A DNA stretch of 27,586 nucleotides from Chloroflexota bacterium (GTDB taxonomy: Bacteria; Chloroflexota; Dehalococcoidia; SM23-28-2; RBG-16-64-32), in assembly GCA_022564695.1 (NCBI GenBank), contig JADFKX010000007.1, positions 1 to 27,586 on the forward strand, written 5' to 3'. Under the pieces are notes generated by a model, which worked only from the letters and a program-made list of their open reading frames with translations, was not told where the DNA came from and did not search any database. Numbering within the stretch: position 1 is the first letter of the stretch; each line of letters starts with the position of its first letter. Positions 1-10,000 of this stretch are shown in pieces. Both the position numbers and the translations under genes were made by a program.

Positions 1-27
1 GAGTAAGGTGCCCGCCTTTCTTCTCAT
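1..27 (-). CDS. Possible start of a leaderless gene, cut by the window edge
   Basis: Minus-strand ATG at 27-25 opens a frame of nine codons (MRRKAGTLL) that runs off the left edge. It has no Shine-Dalgarno site, because only six bases separate it from the -10 box of the consensus promoter at 34-62. Leaderless translation would explain the geometry. Equally, the true product may be a stable RNA or a gene starting further left, with this ATG being chance. Too little is visible to name a product. Confidence 0.3.
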
Positions 28-33
28 GGCGCG

Positions 34-62
34 ATTATAGGAAGATATCTGCCCGTTGTCAA
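34..62 (-). promoter_or_regulatory. Perfect sigma70-type promoter firing leftward out of the window
   Basis: On the minus strand the sequence reads TTGACA (62-57), a 17-base spacer (56-40) and TATAAT (39-34). This is the exact consensus -35 and -10 at optimal spacing. The predicted start of transcription, about 7 bases past the -10, falls on the A of an ATG at 27-25. It is therefore either a promoter for a leaderless mRNA or for an RNA or gene whose body lies beyond the left edge. It is separate from fumC, which ends at 89 on the same strand, so the downstream gene need not depend on readthrough. Confidence 0.8.
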
Positions 63-88
63 GAGGGCGGCGAGAAATGTGTCGATGG

Positions 89-1492
<1,404 letters not shown>

Positions 1493-1518
1493 GGGTACGC
1501 CTCCGATAAACGGTGCCA

Positions 1519-1567
1519 GAAACAGGAAACACGCAGCCCGTGCCACGTGTTTCGTGTCGCCTGTTTC
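1519..1567. repeat. Nested inverted repeat between aldehyde dehydrogenase and fumC
   Basis: GAAACAGG (1519-1526) pairs with CCTGTTTC (1560-1567), and GAAACACG (1526-1533) pairs with CGTGTTTC (1546-1553). This gives a stem of about 15 pairs with a 6-base bulge (1554-1559) and a 12-base loop. No U-run follows on either strand, so it is not a canonical intrinsic terminator. It may stabilise mRNA, act as a processing site, or simply reflect the repeated unit described at 1546-1576. Confidence 0.6.
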
Positions 1568-1576
1568 GCTGTCTCG
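1546..1576 (+). repeat. Short intergenic repeat, copy A
   Basis: This 31-base segment matches 18548-18577 in the same orientation. By hand alignment there are 25 identical positions, 4 mismatches and 3 gap positions. Both ends are strong: CGTGTT..CGTGT at the left and TGTCTCG at the right. Both copies lie in non-coding gaps and neither resembles a known insertion-sequence end. A third copy was not found by eye. Confidence 0.5.
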
Positions 1577-1579
1577 TGG

Positions 1580-3064
1580 CTACATCAGTTTGATGGAGAC
1601 GCTCTTGGTCTCCATGAAGATCCCCATCCCTTCCTGGCCAAGCTCACGGCCGATGCCGCTCTGCTTGTAGCCGCCGAAGGGCATCTGGGGGATGCCGGCG
1701 GTGTGGTAGCAGTTGATCCAGACGCTGCCTGCCTTTATCCCCTTAGCGAACTTGAACGCTTTGTTGATGTCGTTGGTCCAGACGGCGGCGGCGAGGCCGT
1801 ACATCGTCTCGTTGGCGATCTGGAGCGCTTCCTTGGCGTCCTTGAAGGGGATGATGGTGAGCACCGGCCCGAAGATCTCCTCCTGGGCGATCTTCATGCG
1901 GTTGTCCACCTGGTCGAAGATGGTGGGCTCGTAGTAGTAGCCCTTGTCGTACTCGTCGCCGGTGAGGCGCCCGCCGCCCTGGACTAGCTGCGCCTTCTCT
2001 TGCTTGCCGATGTCAACGTAGTCAGAGACGGTCTTGAGCTGCTGCTCGGAGACTATGGGGCCCATGCGGGTCTGGGGGTCCATGGGGTCGCCCACTTTTA
2101 GGCCGGCGGTGAAGTTGGTGAACATTGTGAGGAACTGGTCGTGGATGTCCTGCTGGACGAGGATGCGGGAGCCAGCCTGGCATACCTGGCCGGCGTTGAG
2201 GTAGATGCCGAACAGGGAGCCGATGACGGCACTCTGGAGGTTGGCATCGGAGAAGATGATGTTGGGGGACTTGCCGCCGAGCTCCAGGGAGATCTTCTTG
2301 ACGTTGCCAGCGGCGGCGATCATCACCTCTTTGCCCACCTCTGTGGAGCCGGTGAAGGCGATCTTGTCCACCAGGTCAGAGGAGGCCAGGCGTCCGCCGG
2401 TGTCCTTGCCGGGGCCGCTGATGACGTTCATCACGCCCGCCGGGCAGCCGGACTCGTTGATGATGCGGCCCAGTTCGTAGGTTGTGCAGGGGGTGTAGGT
2501 GGCGGGCTTTATGACGATAGTGCAGCCCACGGCCAGGGCGGGTGCTACCTTCCAGGTGGCGAGGAGCAGGGGGAAGTTCCAGGGGGTGACGATGCCTACG
2601 ACGCCCACGGGCTCCTTCAGGATCAAGCCTACAGCGTCGTCCACGTAGTTGGAGACGACCTGCCCCTTGATGTCCAGGGCGAGCCCGGCGTAGTAGTCGA
2701 ACACGTCGGCGGTCATGGCGACTTCCATGCCCGCCTCGCTGAGGGGCTTGCCGACCTCGGAGGCGAGGAGACGCGCGAGCTCGTTATGCTCATCGCGGAT
2801 CTTGTTGGCGGTCTTGCGCAGGACTTCGGCGCGTTGGCGGGCGGGGGCCTTAGCCCAGGAGCCGTTATCGAAGGCGTTGCGAGCGGCCAGGATGGCGGCG
2901 TCGGTATCTTCCACGCCTGCCTTTGGGCAGGTGGCGACGACTTCGCCGTTGGCCGGGTTGTGCCTGTCGAACGTCTCACCGGACTTAGGGGCGACGGCCT
3001 CGCCGTTGATGAGGAGCTGGTAGGTTTTGCCTGTGACGGCCTTTGTGGCGGTCTGGGTGGTCAT
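1580..3064 (-). CDS. NAD(P)-dependent aldehyde dehydrogenase
   Basis: Oxidises an aldehyde to the carboxylic acid with NAD(P)+; the substrate cannot be read from sequence. The 494-residue length is normal for the ALDH superfamily. The oxyanion-hole Asn163 (PWNF), cofactor-loop segment FTGSTEVG (237-244), general base Glu261 (ELGGKSPN) and nucleophile Cys295 (GQVCQAG) are all present, so the enzyme should be active. It looks closest to the broad betaine/retinal-aldehyde-type ALDHs. The ATG at 3064 is preceded by AGAAGGAGG at good spacing. A TATAAT box lies 42-47 bases upstream, suggesting its own promoter after ppdK. fumC follows on the same strand. Confidence 0.93.
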   Translation of the reverse strand: MTTQTATKAVTGKTYQLLINGEAVAPKSGETFDRHNPANGEVVATCPKAGVEDTDAAILAARNAFDNGSWAKAPARQRAEVLRKTANKIRDEHNELARLLASEVGKPLSEAGMEVAMTADVFDYYAGLALDIKGQVVSNYVDDAVGLILKEPVGVVGIVTPWNFPLLLATWKVAPALAVGCTIVIKPATYTPCTTYELGRIINESGCPAGVMNVISGPGKDTGGRLASSDLVDKIAFTGSTEVGKEVMIAAAGNVKKISLELGGKSPNIIFSDANLQSAVIGSLFGIYLNAGQVCQAGSRILVQQDIHDQFLTMFTNFTAGLKVGDPMDPQTRMGPIVSEQQLKTVSDYVDIGKQEKAQLVQGGGRLTGDEYDKGYYYEPTIFDQVDNRMKIAQEEIFGPVLTIIPFKDAKEALQIANETMYGLAAAVWTNDINKAFKFAKGIKAGSVWINCYHTAGIPQMPFGGYKQSGIGRELGQEGMGIFMETKSVSIKLM

Positions 3065-3105
3065 GGGGCCTCCTTCTAGATCAGGGACGGTTTCCGCAGT
3101 CGTTT

Positions 3106-3111
3106 ATTATA
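3106..3111 (-). promoter_or_regulatory. Likely -10 box for the aldehyde dehydrogenase
   Basis: Minus-strand TATAAT sits in the 79-base gap between ppdK and the aldehyde dehydrogenase, about 40 bases ahead of the latter's start. The best -35 at 18-base spacing matches only about half the consensus, so strength is uncertain. Confidence 0.45.
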
Positions 3112-3143
3112 GCGGCTGTGGTGGGGCGATGCTAGGGCTGGGG

Positions 3144-5948
3144 CTATACGTCTTCGCGCTGGCCGTTGCCCAGGGCGGCCTGGGCCGTGGCCAGACGGGC
3201 GATGGGTACCCTGAGCGGGGAGCAGGAGACGTAGTCCAGGCCGGCCCGGTGGCAGAAGCGGATGCTGGCCGGGTCGCCGCCGTGCTCGCCGCAGAGCCCA
3301 AGCTGGAGCTTAGGGTTGGCGCGGCGCCCTTCCTCTGCGGCGATGGTGATGAGGCGGCCGACGCCTGCCTCGTCCAGGGTGTTGAAGGGGTTGGCGGACA
3401 ACAGCCGCTGGGACAGGTAGAAGCTAAGGAACTTTTCTTCGGCGTCGTCGCGGCTGAAGCCGAAGGTCATCTGGGTGAGGTCGTTGGAGCCGAAGGAGAA
3501 GAAGTCGACCTCGGGCGCGAGTTCGCCGGCGGTGAGGGCGGCGCGGGGAAGCTCAATCATCGTCCCGAAGTGGATGGGGGCCGGTTCGTCGGTGCAGGCC
3601 TCGAACTCTCGCGTCAGGTGCTGGAGGCGGGCCTTGAGGGCGTGTAGCTCAGCGGCGTCCACGACCATGGGGATCATGATCTCCGGGCGCGGCTTGAGGC
3701 CTTCCTTGCCGAGCTGGCAGGCCGCCTCCACGATGGCCCGCACTTGCATCTCGTAGATGTCAGGGTAGGTGAGGCCGAGGCGGCAGCCGCGGTGGCCCAT
3801 CATGGGGTTCGTCTCATGCAGGGCCTTCGCTGTCTCCAGCATGCTCTCCTTCTCGGTCAGGGTGTTGGCATCGGCGCCGGTGGCGCGGAGGACGGCGACC
3901 TCCTGAAGGAGATCCTCGAAGGGCGGGAGGAACTCGTGCAGGGGCGCGTCCAGCAGGCGGATGGTGACCGGCCTGCCGTCCATGGCGCGGAGGATCTCGG
4001 CGAAGTCCTGTCGCTGGTGCTGGGCGAGGCGGTCCAGGGCCTCGCGGAACTGTTGCGCCTGGGGGCTGCCGGCGAGCCGCTCCTCGGCGGAGCGAAGACG
4101 CTCTTGGATGGCGGCACGGGCCTCGCCCCTGGCCTCCTCAAGGTCGTGTTGCGCCTCCTCGACTGCCCGCTCCATCTCCGATACGTCGCGGGCGGCGGTG
4201 AGCATGGCGCGTACGAAGGGCAGGCGCTCTCGCTGGAAGAACATGTGCTCCGTGCGGCAGAGGCCGATCCCCTCGGCGCCGAGGGAGAGGGCCTGACGGG
4301 CGTCTGCGGGGGTGTCGGCGTTGGCGCGTACGCCGAGTCGTCGGGGAACCTCGTCCGCCCAGGCGAGGAGCTGGGAGAGCTCAACGTTGGCAGCGACGTT
4401 GGGCGATACGGTCTCGATGGCGCCGGTGAACACTTCGCCGGTGAAGCCGTCCACGCTAACGATGTCACCCTCATCGATGTCGATTCCGTTGGCGGACATA
4501 CGACGCCGTGCCGGGTCGATATGCAGATCGGTGCAGCCGACGACGGCCGGCTTGCCCATGCCGCGGGTAACCACGGCGGCGTGGCTGGTGACGCCACCGC
4601 GGCCGGTGAGAACAGCGGCGGCGGCGATAATGCCGTGGATGTCCTCGGCGCTGGTCTCGCGTCTGACCAGGATTGTGGGCTCGCTGCCGGCGGCGGAGGC
4701 CGCTGCATCGGCGTCGAAGACGACGCGGCCGGTGGCGGCGCCTGGAGAGGCGTTGAGGCCGCGGCCGAGCAGTCTTCCTTCCGCCAAGGCCTGGCGCTTG
4801 GCCGCCTCCTGGAAGCGGGGCAGCAGGAGTTGGGCAAGGTCTGCGGCGGGGACGCGGCACAGCGCCTCGCTGCGCTCGATCATGCCCTCGTCGGCCATGT
4901 CGACGGCCGCCTTCACGGCGGCGGCGGCGGTGCGTTTGGCGGAGCGCGTCTGAAGGATGTACAGCTTGCCGCTTTCGATTGTGAACTCGATGTCCTGGAG
5001 ATCGCGGTGGTGGCGCTCCAGCAGCTCTGAGGCTGCGGTCAGTTCCCAGTGGAGTTTCGGCATGTCATTGGCCAGCTCTTCGATCGGCTTGGGCGTGCGC
5101 GCCCCGGAGACGATGTCTTCTCCCTGGGCGTTGGCGAGATATTCGCCGTAGAGGCTTCGCTCCCCGGTTGCGGGGTTGCGGCTGAAGGCGACGCCGGTGC
5201 CGCTGTCCCAGCCGCGGTTGCCGAACACCATAGCCTGGATGGTGACGGCTGTGCCCAGGTTGTCCGGGATGTTGTGGTGACGGCGGTAGGCGATGGCGCG
5301 GCGGTTGTTCCAGCTATCGAGTACGGCGAGGACGGCGAGGCGGAGCTGCTCCCAGGGGTCCGAGGGGAAGGAGCCATCGCCAGCCTGGCCGGCGATCTCC
5401 TGGAAGCGAAGGACGGCCCAGTCCACGCTATCCTCATCCAGTTCCGCGTCGCTTGTAGCGCTACAGCGCTGTCTTGCCTCCGCCAGCGCCTCCTCGAACG
5501 GCTCGTGATCCAGGTGCAGCGCCACTTTGGCGAACATCTGGACGAAGCGACGGTAGGAGTCCAGGGCGAAGCGTCGGTCACCGGTCTCCCGGGCGAGCCC
5601 TTCTACGGTCTCATCGTTGAGGCCAAGGTTGAGGATGGTGTCCATCATGCCGGGCATGGAGTAGCGGGAGCCGGAGCGGACGGATATTAGTAACGGGGTG
5701 TCCACGGAGCCGAAGGGGCGACCAAGCGTCCGCTCCACCTCGCCGACAAGGTTACGGATCTCGTCCCAGAGGCCGTTGGGCAGCTGGCGGTCATGGCGGT
5801 AGTAGTCGCGGCAGGCCTCGGTGGTGATGGTGAAGCCTGGCGGCACGGGCAGGCCGAGTTGGGCCATGTCTGCCAGGTTGGCGCCCTTGCCGCCCAGGAG
5901 GTCGGCCATGGAGCTGTTGCCTTCGGAGAAGCGGTAGACGTATTTCAT
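3144..5948 (-). CDS. ppdK: Pyruvate, phosphate dikinase with an extra helical insertion
   Basis: Interconverts pyruvate + ATP + Pi and phosphoenolpyruvate + AMP + PPi. The domain order is the family standard: N-terminal ATP-grasp nucleotide-binding domain (about 1-340), swivelling phosphohistidine domain (about 390-510), and C-terminal TIM barrel (about 530-925). The phosphohistidine loop GGVTSHAAVV carries His456, with Thr454 at the position that regulatory kinases modify in other PPDKs. The barrel keeps the catalytic Cys886 in GLCGEHGG. At 934 residues it is longer than the usual 870-900. The excess is a charged, helix-forming insertion at about 587-632, after the EHMFF motif, where relatives carry only about 16 residues. 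Upstream of the ATG the ribosome site is weak. The gene is divergent from the sensor gene at 6244. Confidence 0.96.
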   Translation of the reverse strand: MKYVYRFSEGNSSMADLLGGKGANLADMAQLGLPVPPGFTITTEACRDYYRHDRQLPNGLWDEIRNLVGEVERTLGRPFGSVDTPLLISVRSGSRYSMPGMMDTILNLGLNDETVEGLARETGDRRFALDSYRRFVQMFAKVALHLDHEPFEEALAEARQRCSATSDAELDEDSVDWAVLRFQEIAGQAGDGSFPSDPWEQLRLAVLAVLDSWNNRRAIAYRRHHNIPDNLGTAVTIQAMVFGNRGWDSGTGVAFSRNPATGERSLYGEYLANAQGEDIVSGARTPKPIEELANDMPKLHWELTAASELLERHHRDLQDIEFTIESGKLYILQTRSAKRTAAAAVKAAVDMADEGMIERSEALCRVPAADLAQLLLPRFQEAAKRQALAEGRLLGRGLNASPGAATGRVVFDADAAASAAGSEPTILVRRETSAEDIHGIIAAAAVLTGRGGVTSHAAVVTRGMGKPAVVGCTDLHIDPARRRMSANGIDIDEGDIVSVDGFTGEVFTGAIETVSPNVAANVELSQLLAWADEVPRRLGVRANADTPADARQALSLGAEGIGLCRTEHMFFQRERLPFVRAMLTAARDVSEMERAVEEAQHDLEEARGEARAAIQERLRSAEERLAGSPQAQQFREALDRLAQHQRQDFAEILRAMDGRPVTIRLLDAPLHEFLPPFEDLLQEVAVLRATGADANTLTEKESMLETAKALHETNPMMGHRGCRLGLTYPDIYEMQVRAIVEAACQLGKEGLKPRPEIMIPMVVDAAELHALKARLQHLTREFEACTDEPAPIHFGTMIELPRAALTAGELAPEVDFFSFGSNDLTQMTFGFSRDDAEEKFLSFYLSQRLLSANPFNTLDEAGVGRLITIAAEEGRRANPKLQLGLCGEHGGDPASIRFCHRAGLDYVSCSPLRVPIARLATAQAALGNGQREDV

Positions 5949-6024
5949 TTAGGTTCCGCCTGACTCACGCGTTGTCCGCTATCCATCTTGCGGCTCTGAA
6001 TAGATATAGCCAAGCCCTATAAGA

Positions 6025-6054
6025 GGAAACGTCTATTACGCATAGATGGTTTCC
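6025..6054. promoter_or_regulatory. Dyad/hairpin in the divergent ppdK-sensor spacer
   Basis: GGAAAC (6025-6030) pairs with GTTTCC (6049-6054), and inside it TCTAT (6032-6036) pairs with ATAGA (6042-6046) around a five-base loop. This is 11 pairs with a small internal loop. No U-run follows in either direction, so an operator or structured leader is likelier than a terminator. Confidence 0.45.
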
Positions 6055-6205
6055 AGGTAGAGACTGTTCACCACTCTAGGACGTGATTGCCAGCCTGTAG
6101 TTACAGACATGGTGTTGCTGCGGCTCGTCAGGCCATTCCCTGCAACGATTGGGGCCCAGCGACATCACTATAGGTAGGCCGCATGGCCATTATGTCTCCA
6201 GAGTC

Positions 6206-6219
6206 TGGGGGCAACCCCA
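6206..6219 (+). promoter_or_regulatory. GNRA-tetraloop hairpin ahead of the sensor gene
   Basis: TGGGG and CCCCA enclose the tetraloop GCAA, a GNRA type, 24 bases before the ATG at 6244 and just ahead of the GGAG ribosome site. It could be part of a structured 5' leader. The surrounding sequence matches no riboswitch that I recognise. Confidence 0.35.
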
Positions 6220-6243
6220 AAAGGCGGCTGGTAGGAGTAGAGC

Positions 6244-6906
6244 ATGGACAACGTGGAACGATCCGGTAGCAGGCAGAAGCGATGGCTCATAATCGGCGCC
6301 TTCGCTCTGCTTGGCGTCATCGTGATAGTCGCTGCAACGGTCTCGGCTTGGCAGTCAAACGTCCACAGTTCCCATACGGCGGATATGGAGTCGCGCACCA
6401 CGACGGTTTCGATGCTCCAAGACGTGGAGGAGGAAGCCGGAATCGCGGCCACGCTGCTTCAGCAGTACGTTATCGAGGGCGACAATACGCTCATCCCCGA
6501 GATCCAGTCCCACTCGAACGTAGCTTTTGGGACCTTGACGGAGGCCGCCGCCCAGAGCGACGCAGCGGGGATAGACGAGATCGCGGCTGCTGGCGCCGGC
6601 CTGACCGATGGCGCGGCCCAGATCATTGCCCTGCGGCTGAGCGGCGATGTTCAGGGGGCGGCAGCCGCTCTGGTGGAACTCGCTCCCGCATTCGAGGAGT
6701 TTAACCTTGGGTTCGCGGCAATCAGCGAGCAGGAGCTGCAGGAGGTGGATGCCTTGCAGGGCAGGGCCGATAAGGCAAGCGATATGGCGCGGTGGTCCCT
6801 CATAGTCGCGGCGGTCGCGGTTGCTACCCTGGGGTTTGCCACGCTAGCGCTGATCGCTCGCTCGCTCATCAGGCGAAGGGCTTCAAGGCCGGCCATGCCT
6901 GTCTAG
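6244..6906 (+). CDS. Membrane sensor protein lacking an output domain
   Basis: A 220-residue protein with a membrane helix at about 14-34, an extracytoplasmic alanine-rich helical domain (about 36-185, like four-helix-bundle sensors of chemoreceptors), and a second helix at about 186-206. It ends 14 residues later, exactly where a HAMP linker would start. It is a clear paralogue of the first 220 residues of the next gene: shared features include VSAWQ/GSAWQ, the QRYV/QQYV segment, a leucine-rich LRLSGD/LQQSGD stretch, a FEEFNLGF/FREFESKF motif and an L..RAD motif before the second helix. No HAMP remnant is recognisable after its stop. TAGGAG precedes the ATG. It may pair with the neighbouring enzyme as a regulatory subunit, or be a decaying duplicate; the function is inferred only. 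Confidence 0.8.
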   Translation: MDNVERSGSRQKRWLIIGAFALLGVIVIVAATVSAWQSNVHSSHTADMESRTTTVSMLQDVEEEAGIAATLLQQYVIEGDNTLIPEIQSHSNVAFGTLTEAAAQSDAAGIDEIAAAGAGLTDGAAQIIALRLSGDVQGAAAALVELAPAFEEFNLGFAAISEQELQEVDALQGRADKASDMARWSLIVAAVAVATLGFATLALIARSLIRRRASRPAMPV

Positions 6907-6968
6907 GCTTCGCTGGCGGCCCCGTGCATCTCGGCGGGGCAGGAAAGGCAACAGGCACGCGGGAAATC

Positions 6969-7010
6969 ATGGACAACATCGAGCGGACCGGTAGGATGCC
7001 GAGGCGATAG
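6969..7010 (+). other. Severed ancestral start of the GGDEF-EAL gene (leader peptide MDNIERTGRMPRR)
   Basis: ATG at 6969 opens 13 codons that end in TAG (7008-7010). The frame is the same as the long gene that resumes at 7014. The first 42 bases match the start of the upstream paralogue (6244-6285) at 32 positions by eye, and the TAG stands exactly where the paralogue has TGG (Trp14). A single G-to-A change would therefore have cut off the original N-terminus. It may now act as a leader peptide coupled to the downstream start, or be read through. Confidence 0.7.
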
Positions 7011-7013
7011 CGC

Positions 7014-10000
7014 TTGCTAAATACAATCTCATCGGTGAGGGGACGGATCATCATTGGCTTCAGCTTTCTGGTCCTCATCCTCGTCGCCGTCGCGGCGGGC
7101 TCCGCCTGGCAGGTGCGGGAGCACCGGTCCGACACGGCCGCGATGGAAGAGCACGCCGACACCGCATTTGTGCTCCAGAACGCGCTGGTGAACGCGGAGG
7201 CTGCCGCCTCGGGGCTCCAGCGTTACGTCATGATCGGCGGCGAGACAGCAGTTGCCGGGGACGAAGAGCTGCTTCCTGAAATCCGTTCAGACATGGCCGA
7301 AGTTGTAGAGGGCCTGGCGCAGGCTATCGCAGACACGGAGGCGCGAGGCGATAGGGAGCAGGCTGCGAGACTGTACCAAATCTCCGCTGAGGCCGCTTCC
7401 CTAGTTACGGGCGTGGAGGTGATCATTTCCCTGCAGCAGAGCGGCGATGCGCAGGCGGCAGCGGCGGGCCTGGAGGTGGCGGTGCTGCCCTTCCGGGAGT
7501 TTGAGAGCAAGTTTGAAGAAGCCGCTGAAGTGGAGCTTCAGGCCGTATCGGCCCTGCGAAGCCGGGCAGACAGGGCCGGTGACCTGGCCTTGTGGCTCCT
7601 CATCATCTCCGGCGCCGCGGGCGCCGCCTTGGGGTTGGCGACATCGGTTTTCGTCGCCCGCTCTATCATCAAACCTCTGTCCGCACTTGAAGAGGCCGCT
7701 GTTGCCGTTTCCCAGGGTGACCTGGAAGCACGGGCGCAGACCACTGGCCCGCGGGAGCTGGCCCGCCTGGGGTCGGCGCTGAACCAGATGACCGAATCGC
7801 TCCTGGACGCGTCAAAGCGGCGGGAGTTGGAGGAGTCGCTGAAGGAGAGCGAAGAGCGGTTCCGTACATTAGCTGAGTCAGGCTTTGAGGGCATAGTCAT
7901 TTCTGACGGCGGAAAGATTCTTGAAGCCAATGAATCGTTTGCTAGGATGTTTGGTTACGAATCAGCCGAAGTGATTGGCTTGTCGCCGTTAGAAATGACG
8001 ACACCGGAATCGGCTGAACTTATAGCGAAGAACATCCAATCTGGCTTTGAAAGGCCGTACGAGATAACAGGGGTAAGGAAAGATGGAAAAGCTTTCGATA
8101 TGGAAGTGGTAGGGAAAGGCTGCCTATACAAGGGTCACAATGCACGAATCACTGCATTCCGCGATATCACCGCGCGCAAGCGGGCGGAGGAGGCGCTGCG
8201 GGAAAGCGAGACGAAGTTCCGTACATTGGCGGAGACCTCGGCCGCTGCCATATTTATCGACCAGGGCACGCGGTTCATGTTTGTCAACTCTGCGTTGGAA
8301 GTGATCACTGGTTACTCACGGGAAGAGCTGCTGGCGATGCATCTCTTGGACGTGATCCATCCCGATTTCCGAGAGCTAGTTAAGGATCAGGGAGAGGCGC
8401 GCCTGCGGGGTGAACAGGTCTCCCCTCGCTATGAAATCAAGATCTTGACCAAAAGCGGTGAAGAACGCTGGGTTGATGTCACCACGGGTCTTATTGAGTT
8501 CGAGGGGAAGCCATCCGTACTGGGGACAGCCTTTGACGTCACCGAGCGCAAGCAGGCGGAGGAGGCGCTTGGCCGGCTCAGCCGCCAAAACGAGCTGCTT
8601 CTGAACTCGGCTGGAGAGGGGATATATGGCCTGGACCTTGAGGGCAAGACGACGTTTGTGAATCCGGCAGCGGCGAGGATGATAGGGTGGGAGGTGGAAG
8701 AGCTAATCGGCAAGCCGCAGCACGACATCCTCCACCATTCAAAGCCCGACGGGTCTCCATATCCCCGGGAAAGCTGCCCGATCTATGCGGCACTCAATGA
8801 CGGCTCTGTCCATCACGTGGATGATGAGGTGTTCTGGAGAAGGGACGGCACGAGCTTCCCTGTCGAGTACGCCAGCACGCCGATCCTTGATGAGCGGGGC
8901 GAATTGGCGGGAGCGGTGGTGACGTTCCGGGACATCACCGAGCGTAAGCAGGCGGAGGAGACGATTAAACACCTTGCCTACCATGACGCCCTGACCAACC
9001 TGGCCAACCGGACGATGTTCGAAGACCGTCTGGTCGTGACGCTGGCGCAGGCGCGTCGCAAGAGGCGGATGGCGGCGGTGATGTTCCTTGACCTGGACCA
9101 ATTCAAGGTGGTCAACGATACGGTGGGCCACGCTCTGGGAGACCGGCTCCTGCAAAGCGTGGCCGAGCGGCTGACCGGCCTTGTCCGGGACGGTGACACC
9201 GTCGCGCGTGTGGGAGGCGACGAGTTCACGCTGCTGTTGGCGGAGGTGGAGCGGGTAGAGGAGGTGGCTGAGGTTGCGGAAAGGGTACTGGATGCCCTCA
9301 GACAGCCGTGGGTGCTCAACGGCCACGAATTCCGTATCACTACCAGTATTGGCATCGCCATGTTCCCCAGCGATGGGGAAGACGCCGATTCCCTGCTGAG
9401 TAACGCCGATACGGCGATGTACCGCGCCAAGGATCAAGGAAGAGACAACTACAAGCTCTACACCCCAGCCATGAACGCCAGGATCGTGGAGCGGCTGGCG
9501 CTGGAGAACAGTCTGCGCCACGGGCTGGAGCGTGGGGAGTTTCTGGTCTACTACCAGCCTCAGGTTGATATCGCTTCAGGAAAGATCGTTGGCATGGAAG
9601 CGCTGGTGCGCTGGCAGCACCCCGAGCGGGGGTTGGTCTTCCCAGCTGAGTTCATCCCGGTGGCGGAGGAGACCGGCTTGATTGTGCCGCTGGGCGAGTG
9701 GGTCTTACGCACCGCCTGCGCGCAGAACAAGGCATGGCAGGAGGCAGGCTTTCCTCCTATGCGGATGGCGGTTAACCTCTCGGCGCGACAGTTCCAGCAG
9801 CGCGATCTCATTGAGGAAGTGGATGAGGTGCTGAAAGAGACCGGCCTGGAGGCGCGGTGGCTACAACTGGAGATCACTGAGGGGGTGGCGATGCAGGATG
9901 TGGAGTCCAACATCGCGGTGCTGCGCAAGCTGAGAGAGATGGGGGTCCAGATAGCAATCGATGATTTTGGCACCGGTCACTCGTCGCTCAGCTATCTGAG

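Larger units (their letters stand above)
5949..6243. other. 295-base spacer between divergent ppdK and the sensor pair
   Basis: No credible gene on either strand. It must hold promoters for both ppdK (leftward) and the sensor gene (rightward), but I see no good -35/-10 pair in either direction. It contains two hairpins, listed separately. No match to the cyclic-di-GMP-I riboswitch core was recognised by eye. Confidence 0.6.

Noticed and set aside
2141..3079. Open frame of 312 codons antisense to the aldehyde dehydrogenase
   Set aside because: Shadow of a complete ALDH gene; composition is low-complexity and no motif is seen.
3744..5030. Open frame of 428 codons antisense to ppdK
   Set aside because: Shadow frame of ppdK, whose motifs are intact throughout.
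6160..6243. Cyclic-di-GMP riboswitch ahead of the sensor gene
   Set aside because: The conserved core segments of the GEMM-I class are not visible; only a GNRA hairpin is. A covariance-model search would settle it.
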